DNA from: DASSFG01 sp035547915
GTDB lineage: Bacteria; Planctomycetota; Planctomycetia; Pirellulales; JAICIG01
Direction of reading: 5' to 3'
Assembly (NCBI GenBank): GCA_035547915.1
Contig: DASZTS010000039.1
Span: forward strand, 62,001 to 126,000
DNA length: 64,000 bases
In this document: positions 16,401 to 24,825 of the stretch, one piece after another
Position numbering within the stretch: position 1 is the first letter of the stretch
Layout of the letters: every line of letters starts with the position of its first letter
Translations under genes and position numbers: made by a program
Notes under the pieces: model-generated
Told to the model about the DNA's origin: nothing
What the model saw: only the letters and a program-made list of their open reading frames with translations
The model's database searches: none

Positions 16401-18533
16401 CGTGTCGTAGATGACGGGGATTTTCTGGTTGAGGGCGTGCTCAAATAACCAGATGCCACTCGCACGGTGAGTACCGTAATCAGCAGTTGCCGCGACCGAT
16501 TGCTGGGCAGTGTGGTCCGCATCGACGCTCCACACGGCATCCTTGGCGACATGGGCCACCTGTACCGACTTTGGACCGACCCGGAATAGCTCGCAACCGA
16601 ATTGCTGCACATCGGCGACCGGAATCCACGGCGCGCCGAGTGGTGCGTCGATGTCGCCGGGCAGCACGTCTTCGGGCTGCACAAGCTTTAACGCCTCGAC
16701 GTTGCGGGCATAACGGAGACCTGCGGCTTCGGCTTGTTTCAGCCTGGCGCGGACGTTGCCCGACAGATACACGTCGGCGGTCTGCCAACTGTTCGATTCC
16801 GGGTCCTTATATATAAGGTCACCCAGCTCTTCGATAATGCGATCGGGCACCTGGCCGTAGAGCTGGCAAATATAAGGAATATCCACCGTGCCGCGATGGT
16901 TGAGCGACACCAGCAGCCCTTCCTCGGCACTCGAAACCGAAGTGATCTCCGGCGTTTTGCCGACCACGTCCTTCTGCAGGATGGCGGCCTTGTCGGCCTG
17001 GCCGGTCACCTCGTCGTACTCTTCGAGGGACATGACGAGCATGGCGTCCGGATCCTCCCGGAATTTCACGACGTTGGGCATGCGGCGGATCAGCGTGCCG
17101 TCGGTGTTCTTCGAGAACGTCGTCTTGTTGATGGGGCCGTAGACGCCGTTAAACAGGTCGTAATAGATGTTGAGGTTGCGGCGGGCGCGCTGCCGCTCGA
17201 TCTCCGGCCAGCCCTCGTTCTGCGATTGCAGCACGCGGCGCGCATGGTCGCGGAGGCCAATCAGGGCGGCCAGGCGTTTGCCCATCATCGTGCCGTCGGC
17301 CCTGAGCAGCGTGCCGCCGTACGTGACGGGCTTCGCCTCGCCGTCCTCGATCTGGTGAATGACACGGTTTTCGCCGACAAAGAAGCTACCCTCGGTGATG
17401 TGGTTTGGCGGCGGGGGAGGGACAAAGGCGGGCGGCGGTGCCGCGACCGGCTCGGCGACAGTCGCGGATATGGACGCGACGTTCGGCGGAAGCCGAGCCA
17501 CTGACTCACGAAGCTGCTGAGCCAGGTCGCCGTTGGAATCCAGGCCATAACCGTCGCGGTAGAGCCGGTTCTTGCGGCTCCATGTGCCGAGCACCATTTC
17601 AGGGTGGCGAAGGAAATACTTGTTGATGGGGATTTCGGCGTCCTCGATGATGATGGCCTCGGTCGAAAGCCACTCCGGGTCGGCGTGGCTCGGCTGCTCG
17701 CCCGGCCGCCGTTTCTTCAGGAAGATGATGTCGGTCACCACCTTTGTGCCTTCGTTCTTGAAGGCATCAGAGGGCAGCCGGATGGCGCCCAGGAAATCGC
17801 CCTTGTCGGCCAGCAACTCGCGCAACTCGGCGTTGACCTTGTCCAACGTGAAATGGCTAGTCACCAGGGCCATGATGCCGCCCGGTTTCAAGGCATCGAG
17901 TGACTTGGCGAAAAAGAAATCGTGCAGGGCGAGCTTCCGCCCGGCGTAGTCGAGCTTCACGTCGGCAAACGGCACGTTGCCGATGACCGCGTCGATGCGG
18001 TTCTCCGGGAGCTTCGTGTCGCGAAAGTTTTCGATGCGGATGTCGGCGTCGGGATGCAGGGCACGGGCGATGCGGCCGGAGATGCCGTCGAGCTCGACGC
18101 CAATGAACCGCATACCCTTCCGCGCCACCCCTATGAAATTGCCGATGCCGCAGCCGGGTTCCAGCACGGTGGCGTTGGTTGGGATACCGAGCCGTGCCAG
18201 TGCGTCGTGCATGGCCTGCATCACTACGGGCGAGGTGTAGAAGGCATTGAACGTCGTGCGCTTAGCGCTGGCATACTCCTCGTCGGAAAGCAGCGACTTC
18301 AGCTCGTTACCCAGCACCTGCCAGCCGTGGTCCTTGTAACAGCCGGTGGCCGGGTCTGGGAACAGCGACAGCGCTACCGATCCGAAGCCGGCGAAACGTG
18401 AGAGAATCTTTCGTTCATCATCGGTCGCTCGGCGGCGCTCCCGCTCGATGCGGTTCAGCGTCCTGATCGCCGCGATGATGTCGCGGGCCTTTGTCTTATC
18501 ACCGCTGGCGTTAGCCGTCGTCGTGCCTTCCAT
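13392..18533 (-). CDS. DarB/N12-class DNA methylase fused to an SF2 helicase
   Basis: 1713 aa from ATG 18533, which has a strong AAGGAGGGA site; the open frame further upstream overlaps another gene and is not used. Residues about 85-300 are a Rossmann N6-adenine methylase (VLEPGCGIGNF near 126, catalytic-loop IGNVPFA near 186 in place of NPPY). The middle holds an SF2/SNF2-like helicase: Walker A HVVGAGKT near 808, Walker B FIDESHYFKN near 976, FATGTPISNT, and a C-lobe QREGRILRQGNQ near 1311. A coiled-coil and Pro-rich tail follow. Phage P1 DarB-like relatives protect incoming DNA from restriction; here it probably protects the transferring element (inference). Confidence 0.85.
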   Translation of the reverse strand: MEGTTTANASGDKTKARDIIAAIRTLNRIERERRRATDDERKILSRFAGFGSVALSLFPDPATGCYKDHGWQVLGNELKSLLSDEEYASAKRTTFNAFYTSPVVMQAMHDALARLGIPTNATVLEPGCGIGNFIGVARKGMRFIGVELDGISGRIARALHPDADIRIENFRDTKLPENRIDAVIGNVPFADVKLDYAGRKLALHDFFFAKSLDALKPGGIMALVTSHFTLDKVNAELRELLADKGDFLGAIRLPSDAFKNEGTKVVTDIIFLKKRRPGEQPSHADPEWLSTEAIIIEDAEIPINKYFLRHPEMVLGTWSRKNRLYRDGYGLDSNGDLAQQLRESVARLPPNVASISATVAEPVAAPPPAFVPPPPPNHITEGSFFVGENRVIHQIEDGEAKPVTYGGTLLRADGTMMGKRLAALIGLRDHARRVLQSQNEGWPEIERQRARRNLNIYYDLFNGVYGPINKTTFSKNTDGTLIRRMPNVVKFREDPDAMLVMSLEEYDEVTGQADKAAILQKDVVGKTPEITSVSSAEEGLLVSLNHRGTVDIPYICQLYGQVPDRIIEELGDLIYKDPESNSWQTADVYLSGNVRARLKQAEAAGLRYARNVEALKLVQPEDVLPGDIDAPLGAPWIPVADVQQFGCELFRVGPKSVQVAHVAKDAVWSVDADHTAQQSVAATADYGTHRASGIWLFEHALNQKIPVIYDTIMEDGKETRVVNQSETLAAREKLRLIKEKFRAWVFTDPDRTERLVRLYNDTYNNLRPRQFDGSHLDFPGMNKTIALRPHQEDAVWRGMSSGNTLLAHVVGAGKTFTMAATGMKLKQAGLAKKTMYVVPNHMLEQFAREFMQLYPTAKLLVATKDDLTRERRKRLTAKIASGDWDGIIVTHSSFERIGMSRGYQAEFLKGQIAEYERLLCEHAANSREGRAARNMIKTIEKQKAAREERLKDLLASDKKDDGLVFDELGVDHLFIDESHYFKNLETPTKMERVAGIQTGGSERAFDLYMKCQYLHRLHPGHGVTFATGTPISNTMVEMYNVQRFLDPEGLKSRGIEHFDGWAGTFGEVVDTMEISPDGASLRPRSRFARFINLPELQQMFRSFSDVQTADMLDLPRPRLETGKPITVACPMSDEQAMEQHELVRRYERIRSERVDPRLDNALAITTDGRKLALDGRLLSSDVGDFAGSKINALVERVTSTWQRTAPTLGTQLIFCDMGVQPTKWGYCVYDDIVEKLVANGIPPNQIATIGEAESDAKKQALFDKVRSGAVRILLGSTSKMGTGTNVQKRLVALHHLDAPWKPAEVEQREGRILRQGNQNEEVAIYRYVTEQSFDAYMWQALETKARFIAQVMNGTSGVRCAEDIGGQELSYAEVKAIASGNPAVLTLAEADAELQRLAILKRNHADEQYVARRNLRELPEQIERLNARIAGLEQDIHTMAAHADELMTIGGRRCPSDEALDVLANRLRTLPEGVREPRHVDIGLCRGLRFGLLLRPQAGPELIIEGATTCREAMARDHFGPRALVNAVLRLMKGYEERLTGTRDELVLAETQLRDYQSRFGAEFAHENYLSQLTHLRNCLKAVLSNEAVEEGAEAHPPAHELADRIKALKAANTIDATAERTGTRGPIAAVEPVTTRIRHRMPKRPEAEQPTTTEEAAAPAEAVAPAVPEPITLPEATHPPDPEPIFPTMPQPTYRDFVRRRKQHDARQLSMF

Positions 18534-18837
18534 AGCCTTGTCTCCCTCCTTAGTTGGCGGCCCCGCCTCCGGGGCCTGGCGGCTCTGAGAGGCATCAGCC
18601 TCAGCCGGGAGCGAAGCGTCCGGGCCAGCGGAAAGTTGGGGGAGACCTTCAGGGGGAACCGATTCTCCGCTTGCACGGCACGGCGGCTGATGCACCATGC
18701 CGCCTTCAATGGCCACGGGCGGGGCGACGTCAGGAAAGGACGAGGGAGGCGGTGACGTATCGTCGGGAAGTGAGGAGGGAGCGTCGAAGTCGATTAGCGA
18801 CTGCCGGCGCGGGATGGGCCGGGCATCTCGGCTGTGC

Positions 18838-19285
18838 GATCCCGCTATTCGGCCGGCATGTGTTGTTGCACGAAGGTCATGGCTCGATCGAGCGACAAGG
18901 TGTCCTCGCTCGGCAACAATTCCGGCGGCAAACTGTCCTGGAGTTCCTGCAGGGCCAGTTCCAGCGCCTCGCTCGATAGCTGCGCGGGATCGCTCCCCGG
19001 CCTCGCCGCGGCCATTTCCCTGATCCGGTTCAGGTGGCAGGCCCGAAACGCCACTGCCAGTTGGTTCACCTTCGAAAGCAATGTCCCGCTCAGCCGAAGC
19101 TGCTCGTGCAGGGTTGGCCGATCCTTCAGCAGTTCGAGCACGATCGTCTTGTAGGCTGGCATGGTCTTCCTCCTCTTCAAGCGGCGTGACGGCCGCCGAC
19201 GCCTCGCCGTCAGGATTAAGGTCTCTTTTGAACCCCGGCAAGAGGGTTGATGAGGGCGTCGATCTCCGGGCCATACGGTGCCATG
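18838..19285 (-). repeat. direct repeat, copy 1 (left flank of SIR2 cassette)
   Basis: About 0.45 kb covers the 105-aa gene, its ribosome binding site and about 120 bases upstream. It is clearly homologous, in the same orientation, to 24826-25285; long identical stretches include GGCGGCAAACTGTCCTGGAG and AGGATTAAGGTCTCTTTTGA. The two copies bracket the SIR2-type gene and its divergent neighbour. Confidence 0.85.
18845..19162 (-). CDS. conserved small helical protein of mobile elements (105 aa), copy 1
   Basis: ATG 19162 follows a very strong AAGAGGAGGAAG site. The product is helical, with TIVLELLKDRPTLHEQLRLS, a RPGSDPAQLSSEALELALQE block and a LQDSLPPE segment. Similar small genes accompany methylase-helicase genes on conjugative elements (recalled, not searched). 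It is upstream of the DarB-like gene on the same strand with about 310 bases between. It has a near twin at 24832-25149. Function unknown. Confidence 0.7.
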   Translation of the reverse strand: MPAYKTIVLELLKDRPTLHEQLRLSGTLLSKVNQLAVAFRACHLNRIREMAAARPGSDPAQLSSEALELALQELQDSLPPELLPSEDTLSLDRAMTFVQQHMPAE

Positions 19286-19534
19286 ATGCAACCGCAGGTT
19301 GCCAGAGTTTGGGAGAAATTCAAGCAGAATTTCTGGTTGCCGTTGGATGTAGATAGAAAGGACTACTCTCATCGGCCATCCGCCTCAGTCCGGAAAGATG
19401 CTTGATATCCCGCTTGGATGCCGCTATCGTGCTAGACATCGACCCTCCCGGCAAGCGGTTGCTACTGCAATGGCCTAGACGCCGGGATGCTAAACGCACG
19501 CTCGCCCAGCTCGTTCCCCGATGCAGGATGGCAG

Positions 19535-19993
19535 TTACCTCACCGGCACGTCCTTGGCAAAGCTATTTGCCGCGCTCTCCGCAATGGCATACGACCGCCA
19601 TCCAGGACCATATACGACTCTTCGGTATGGACCTCCGCGAAGAGTCTCTTCCGACACCACGCTGAAACCAAACTCGGCCCTCCGCGAGAGCGACTCGCAC
19701 ACGTGGAGGCATTCTCGAAGGATTCCGTCAATAATTCGAAACTGCTTTTTTTTCAGCAATTCAGGAACATCAAATGGTGCAATTACGTCATACACTATTT
19801 TGAGAGCACGGCGCCCATCAGCTGGGCGTTCCCGCAGTGCTTCGCTCACATCGCAAAGCGTCTCCATAAGTCGGCCGGCGGACAGACGTGACGCATCGTC
19901 CTTTAACGCGATCCCGCACAAAGCGGCCACAGTGTTAGCTCGCCTTTGGTCTTCAGGATCGCCTGAATGAAAAAGGCTCCATTCCTTTGACAT
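19535..19993 (-). CDS. unknown protein divergent from the SIR2-type gene (152 aa)
   Basis: ATG 19993 has a GGGAGGTGG site just upstream, so I prefer it to the earlier ATG at 20080. The product looks soluble and mixed alpha/beta: RANTVAALCGIALKDDASRL, ALKIVYDVIAPFDVPELLKK, and a C-terminal RRVVYGPGWRSYAIAESAAN. No recognised motif. It shares a 150-base AT-rich divergent control region with the SIR2-type gene and lies inside the same pair of direct repeats, so it may be a partner or regulator of that protein (inference). Confidence 0.5.
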   Translation of the reverse strand: MSKEWSLFHSGDPEDQRRANTVAALCGIALKDDASRLSAGRLMETLCDVSEALRERPADGRRALKIVYDVIAPFDVPELLKKKQFRIIDGILRECLHVCESLSRRAEFGFSVVSEETLRGGPYRRVVYGPGWRSYAIAESAANSFAKDVPVR

Positions 19994-19999
19994 ACAAGT

Positions 20000-20144
20000 C
20001 CACCTCCCTGTCATCACCTCCCATACAGCACGGGCTGTGTCACATATTTTATTGTCGCATATATATTTAAGACAAGTCAACTTCTTTCACCAGATGCTCT
20101 CTTTCTAATGTCATGGTCATACAACACTCGGCGACACAACAACT
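20000..20144. promoter_or_regulatory. divergent AT-rich control region of the SIR2 cassette
   Basis: Between the ATG codons at 19993 (minus) and 20145 (plus). It is markedly AT-rich at about 20041-20075 (TATTTTATTG ... CATATATATTTAAG), unlike the GC-rich surroundings, and has a short palindrome ACAGC-ACGG-GCTGT at 20025-20038 that could be an operator. Promoter placement is not precise enough to name -35 and -10 boxes. Confidence 0.4.
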
Positions 20145-23100
20145 ATGACCGCATTCGATAATCGGATAACAGCGAAAGACGCTGCGTCGTGCATCATGGA
20201 AGCGTGGAATGGAGGTCGCTCCATTGTGCCGGTTATCGGCGCCGGGCTCTCCGCTGATGCAGGCGTCCCCACTTTGGCGGCCGTGGTTCGATACATTGGC
20301 GCCGTCCATGCTCTGTTTACGCACGCGCTGTATCTTCCAGCGTCTCCGTCTCATCTCGACCCAGCGGACCCATTGTTTACTCTTATTAGGAATCATTATG
20401 GTGACCGGCTCGATCGATTCTTGCTCGATCACGGCTGGCCCGATCGTTTTGTCCTACAACACATTCTCGGCCTAGCATTGCAGGAGGCACAGCACACTCC
20501 GGACGATGTCATTGACGAGTCGTTGAATTGCCTAGTGGCCGAGATGCATGCCTGGGAAAGTGCAAAGCTCACCAAGCTCCGCAATCTCGTTCAACCTCCG
20601 ATTCCCGACACCGAGCCGAAAGACTTGCTTCTCGATTGGCGCCACCTCATCCGCCACGTGACCCGCCACCGCCGCGAAATAGCAGATGCGCTTTTCTTGC
20701 GGCTCCACCACGGTCGCCTACCAGGGGTTGGACATCGTTACCTCGCTTTCCTGACAAAGCTCTTCGGCATTCGGTCCGTCTTCACGTTCAACTTTGACCC
20801 ATTAATTGAAGCGGCCTTTGTCGCGGAGGGCCTGCCGCATCAGTTATTCGCGATGGAATCGGGGCGCATGTTGCCGCCACCAGTGTTGATTACGCCTCCT
20901 GCCATCATCAAGATGCATGGCAGCACGCATAATCTGCTTATCGACGAGCGTGTGGATTTTCCGCTCGATGAAGAATACCGCCGACGCTTCAGAAACTTGG
21001 TGGGAGAAGACCCACTACTTTTAATTCTCGGTTGCAGCGGCGCAGAACGACGCTTGCGCGATCTTATCGACACTGTACTGTCCAGTGTTCGGCCGGCCGG
21101 CACGCCGTCATCGCCGATTGTCATCTGGTCCCATTTTGCTAAGGACAGTACCCCTATCCCCAACTTCCCAACCGCCCGGCGAGGCGACATCCGCGTCTGT
21201 GACTACCGGGATGCTGGGATGTTTCTCGCCCACATCTATTTCTTCGTCACTTCGCGGTTTCCAGCATCACTTCATCAATACCCTGCCCACGCCTGGCGAT
21301 TCTATCCGTCGGCGTCTAACATAACTACAAGGGATCTATACCACCCATCGTGTCCGGCTAGTACAGAGCATGCATCCAGATCGGCACACGTCAATGCTGA
21401 GGCACCCGCACTCGTCATTGATGGAACAACGCTGCTAGATCCCACATCGGTGCCGCAATCAACGCTGCCGGCGCTTTTGACATACATCGGAGCGGTACCG
21501 ATGGGTTTTCTCCTTGTCTACGTGGACCTGGAGGATCATCACTCGCTGGGCGGAATTATCGCGGACATCCTCTCACAAATTCGGCAGTCTGATACCACAG
21601 TCATGCCGTTACTCTTGCCGGTCGGCGCGCCTGGAGAAGGGACTGCCGCCGCTGGCATTTCAATACGTGCGGCAGTGCGGCGCGTGCTTCTTGGCCTAAC
21701 TAGGCAGAAGATCGCGTTAGTGTTCGACGGCCTGGAAAGCTTTGATTGGCGTGCGACGACGCATCACGGTGTAACGACGGCCTCGCAACCGAACGAGGAG
21801 CACCTGCTGCATCTGCGAGAATTCTTGTTCTACCTAATTGAGAGGCATCGTGGCCGATGCCGCACAACCCAATCGCGCATCTGCATTACTATCGATGAGC
21901 CCACAAAACGGCATTTTGGAAGCACACGAGAAGATCGGCCGCTGGCGCATCATAAGGCAGATTTTGCGGCAATGTTGGTGCGTATTTCACGTACCGCAAC
22001 GAAAGCACCGGCGAGTGCCTATCACTCTTTGTTACAACGCGAGCCTGAGCACAGCATGAGACTATTAAGTGTTGGAGTAGCTTCCGGCGGCGTACGTACT
22101 CATAATGATTACTTCCTGCAGGCGATTGCTACCGTCCGACGGACGCGATCGTTACATATGCTGCGGTCGCTTTATGAGAAGATGTCAGCGCCAGAGTCGG
22201 GCGACGATTCTGCGGCAGACCAGCAGATTAATGTCCTGGTTCAGAGCGGTGTTCTAGTGCCCCTCGAGGGCGGTTTTTATGCCATGGATCGTGTTCAGCG
22301 CAATGAGTTATATGATAGGTTTACGGCTCTCACGTCTTCCGAGTACCTGGTTAGGGTGCTGTGCGGAGACTCGGATGCAGCTGTCGTGATGCAGGTGGCA
22401 TTCCAGTTACTTGAAACACTTAGTGTACATGATCTTTGTGCGCGTTGGTACTACAATAACGCGTACTTGCCGTCCTATGATTCGCACACATTCTTTGAGT
22501 ACGTATATCATCGGGTATCGGCGCTGCGTGCTCTGACCGACCTGATTGTGTTTTGCCGTAGCAATGCAGACAATGGAGCTTTTATTCAGGGGCTGGCGAT
22601 ATCGCGCCCCGGAGGTGCTGACAGAAGTATTAATAGGATTATGCCTTGTCAGTTTGAGACGGAACGGGATCTGTGGAGGCTACATCGACGATGGCTTTGC
22701 GGGTTGAGCAGAAGTTGGGAGCGGACCGAAGGAAGACTTCGTAGCGCTGTAGTGCCCGAACGTGTGTTATCATGGTGTCGGACGTTGCTTCAATACGACA
22801 TCAAGAGAAATATCGGTCCTAGGGATCGGATATCGCACCTGCGCAGCGGCGTGTTGCCAGAAGTATTTATTGGTGAGGCGAAGCGCCCGGGCATGAAAGA
22901 TATCAGTTTTCCGGTGGAAGAGGAATCCGAGTCGCAACGGCGATTGAACGAATTGCGGTCGGTGGTGCGTGAGACGGAGGCGAGGTGTTATTACGAGCGA
23001 GGCGACTTTGTGAGCATGATCTTGGGTCGATATGAGTCCATTAGGGCGGCGTGTATTAGCAACGAGAGCAAATGGTCGCGAATTGATTTGCCAAGCGCTA

Positions 23101-24590
23101 ATGGTCAGTGCCAAGTTGAGCTTGTAACGCAGATCGTATCGGCTCTTCATGCCGCGTTGCCCCAGATCGCCAGCAGTTATGAGCGCGGCAATATGTGGCG
23201 TGAAGTGCAGCACTGGCTTTTAGATATTGTTATCGCCCTGCATTGGCACGTTTACGGGGCGGGAGTCCGCAGGCTGGATCAAGCACTCGATTTGCATTGG
23301 AGTCAGCTTATTTCGAAGCTAGAGGAAATCGCGCCGCTGCCGAATGGCGAACCTTTGGCCGATGTAGAAGCACACGCTAGGTGCCAGTATATAAGAATGG
23401 AGCGGGTGCTCGGTGGCTCGTCACGGATGGGACGCCGTGCCCTCGCGGAGCGTGGGAGGAACGAACGAGAGCAGGGAGGTGAGACACCGGTGGCCGGGAT
23501 CGTTGTAGGAAAGTGCACCGATCGCCTGCGCGAAGTTCTTGCGGAGGCGGAAAGGGCAATTGACCTTCTTATCGACGACACGGAGGAGCCGGGGGGGCGG
23601 ATGTACAATCCATTTTTAAATCCGACTGACGATCGAACGCTTCTGATACCGTATCGATCGTTTTTTAGAGTTCTGCGAGGGAGAGCGTATGGCATCCTCG
23701 GCCGTGAGTTGGGCGATAAATCGGGAACATGGTACAGACGGGCGTATCGCGAGTGCGAGTTGGCAAGGGCAAGCATTGGAAAGGAAAATCGCGCGCTGGC
23801 GACGTTATGCGAAGTGGCATCGGCAGAGGCCGCGGTCGCACAGGCGATTACCAATCTTCAATTGGATGACGTGGGTTCACTCGATATCCGGGCAGTCAAT
23901 CGTCAGGCTGCAAAGCTACGGTCGGCCAAGGCATATTTGGAACTCGCTGAAAAAGGGCTTGCGGCCGGCGGAAGGCACATCCTTTTATGGCGGGCGTTTG
24001 CATTGACGAAGATCGCCATGATTACATGGGCGATTCGCAACGAAGTTATGAGGCAATGCTTGAAGAATAGCAGGTCCGAGGACATGCAAGAGGAAGGGGG
24101 CCGCGGCGTCGCGAGGGCAGGGCGACTGTGGCGAATGGTACGGGAGGCATTGCAGGTGGTGAGAGATGGGCTAGATCACACCCCGGTATCGGCAGGCCGC
24201 TATCAGGCTGCCTTCTTTGAATCGTGGCATGATCTCATAACAACGGCTTTCGTGGCGTTCGTTGCAATCGGGCACAGAATGGTCCCGGAAGGAAAGGCTA
24301 GCAATGCGTCGAGGGTCGCGCGGTTTTGGAATTTTTGGATGCAGATGAACGTACAGGCGGATTTGTCGGTCGACCGCATCGACGGTCTAAAAGCACTGAC
24401 TGGGCAAATGCTCGAAGACCTATTGGGACCCTATGAGGTCTGCGAGATCGAAAGTATACCAAAACTGTTGTGCAGTGCTGTATCGAAAATGAATGACCCC
24501 GTGGTTGTAGCCGCTCTTTGGGAGAGTTATGGCGGGGAGTGGGTAGCCGAAGTGTGCCAAATGAAGGAGCCGGTTTACGCCGAGAGGTGA
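20145..24590 (+). CDS. SIR2-STAND-like protein with degenerate P-loop, putative anti-phage NADase
   Basis: 1481 aa. Residues 1-370 are a SIR2 domain: GAGLS at 32-36, TFNFD with N216 and D218, KMHG with H258, and LLILGCSG at 292-299, so the NAD-cleaving residues look complete. Residues about 415-680 resemble a STAND/AAA NTPase (VYVDLED at 459-465, Walker B IALVFDGLE at 523-531), but the Walker A position (about 426-441) lacks GK[ST]. About 690-740 looks like the STAND winged helix. The remainder to 1481 is helical, TPR-like, as in sensor regions. SIR2-effector STAND proteins (Avs5-like) and DSR proteins kill infected cells by NAD depletion. Codon use is more AT-rich than its neighbours. Defence role inferred. 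Confidence 0.75.
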   Translation: MTAFDNRITAKDAASCIMEAWNGGRSIVPVIGAGLSADAGVPTLAAVVRYIGAVHALFTHALYLPASPSHLDPADPLFTLIRNHYGDRLDRFLLDHGWPDRFVLQHILGLALQEAQHTPDDVIDESLNCLVAEMHAWESAKLTKLRNLVQPPIPDTEPKDLLLDWRHLIRHVTRHRREIADALFLRLHHGRLPGVGHRYLAFLTKLFGIRSVFTFNFDPLIEAAFVAEGLPHQLFAMESGRMLPPPVLITPPAIIKMHGSTHNLLIDERVDFPLDEEYRRRFRNLVGEDPLLLILGCSGAERRLRDLIDTVLSSVRPAGTPSSPIVIWSHFAKDSTPIPNFPTARRGDIRVCDYRDAGMFLAHIYFFVTSRFPASLHQYPAHAWRFYPSASNITTRDLYHPSCPASTEHASRSAHVNAEAPALVIDGTTLLDPTSVPQSTLPALLTYIGAVPMGFLLVYVDLEDHHSLGGIIADILSQIRQSDTTVMPLLLPVGAPGEGTAAAGISIRAAVRRVLLGLTRQKIALVFDGLESFDWRATTHHGVTTASQPNEEHLLHLREFLFYLIERHRGRCRTTQSRICITIDEPTKRHFGSTREDRPLAHHKADFAAMLVRISRTATKAPASAYHSLLQREPEHSMRLLSVGVASGGVRTHNDYFLQAIATVRRTRSLHMLRSLYEKMSAPESGDDSAADQQINVLVQSGVLVPLEGGFYAMDRVQRNELYDRFTALTSSEYLVRVLCGDSDAAVVMQVAFQLLETLSVHDLCARWYYNNAYLPSYDSHTFFEYVYHRVSALRALTDLIVFCRSNADNGAFIQGLAISRPGGADRSINRIMPCQFETERDLWRLHRRWLCGLSRSWERTEGRLRSAVVPERVLSWCRTLLQYDIKRNIGPRDRISHLRSGVLPEVFIGEAKRPGMKDISFPVEEESESQRRLNELRSVVRETEARCYYERGDFVSMILGRYESIRAACISNESKWSRIDLPSANGQCQVELVTQIVSALHAALPQIASSYERGNMWREVQHWLLDIVIALHWHVYGAGVRRLDQALDLHWSQLISKLEEIAPLPNGEPLADVEAHARCQYIRMERVLGGSSRMGRRALAERGRNEREQGGETPVAGIVVGKCTDRLREVLAEAERAIDLLIDDTEEPGGRMYNPFLNPTDDRTLLIPYRSFFRVLRGRAYGILGRELGDKSGTWYRRAYRECELARASIGKENRALATLCEVASAEAAVAQAITNLQLDDVGSLDIRAVNRQAAKLRSAKAYLELAEKGLAAGGRHILLWRAFALTKIAMITWAIRNEVMRQCLKNSRSEDMQEEGGRGVARAGRLWRMVREALQVVRDGLDHTPVSAGRYQAAFFESWHDLITTAFVAFVAIGHRMVPEGKASNASRVARFWNFWMQMNVQADLSVDRIDGLKALTGQMLEDLLGPYEVCEIESIPKLLCSAVSKMNDPVVVAALWESYGGEWVAEVCQMKEPVYAER

Positions 24591-24825
24591 ATGTTTTCGT
24601 GGGGGGCGCTGGTGTCTGCTGGCTTTGCCACCGTTCTCGATGCCACCGGCGCGTCGGGGGTTTTTGCAGTTAGAAGAGGCATCAGACATCGGCCACCATC
24701 AATGCTCCAGGCGGCGCAACGAATCGAGACGACGCCAACAGCGGCGCCGGATCGTTGCGAGGGCGGAGCGTCGAAGCCGATCAGCGACTGGCGGCGGCAG
24801 ATCGCCCGCGCATCGTCGCCCTGCG

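Noticed and set aside
18534..19274. N-terminal extension of the methylase-helicase ORF up to 19274
   Set aside because: Most of it is the out-of-frame reading of the 105-aa gene at 18845-19162, and a strong ribosome binding site precedes ATG 18533.
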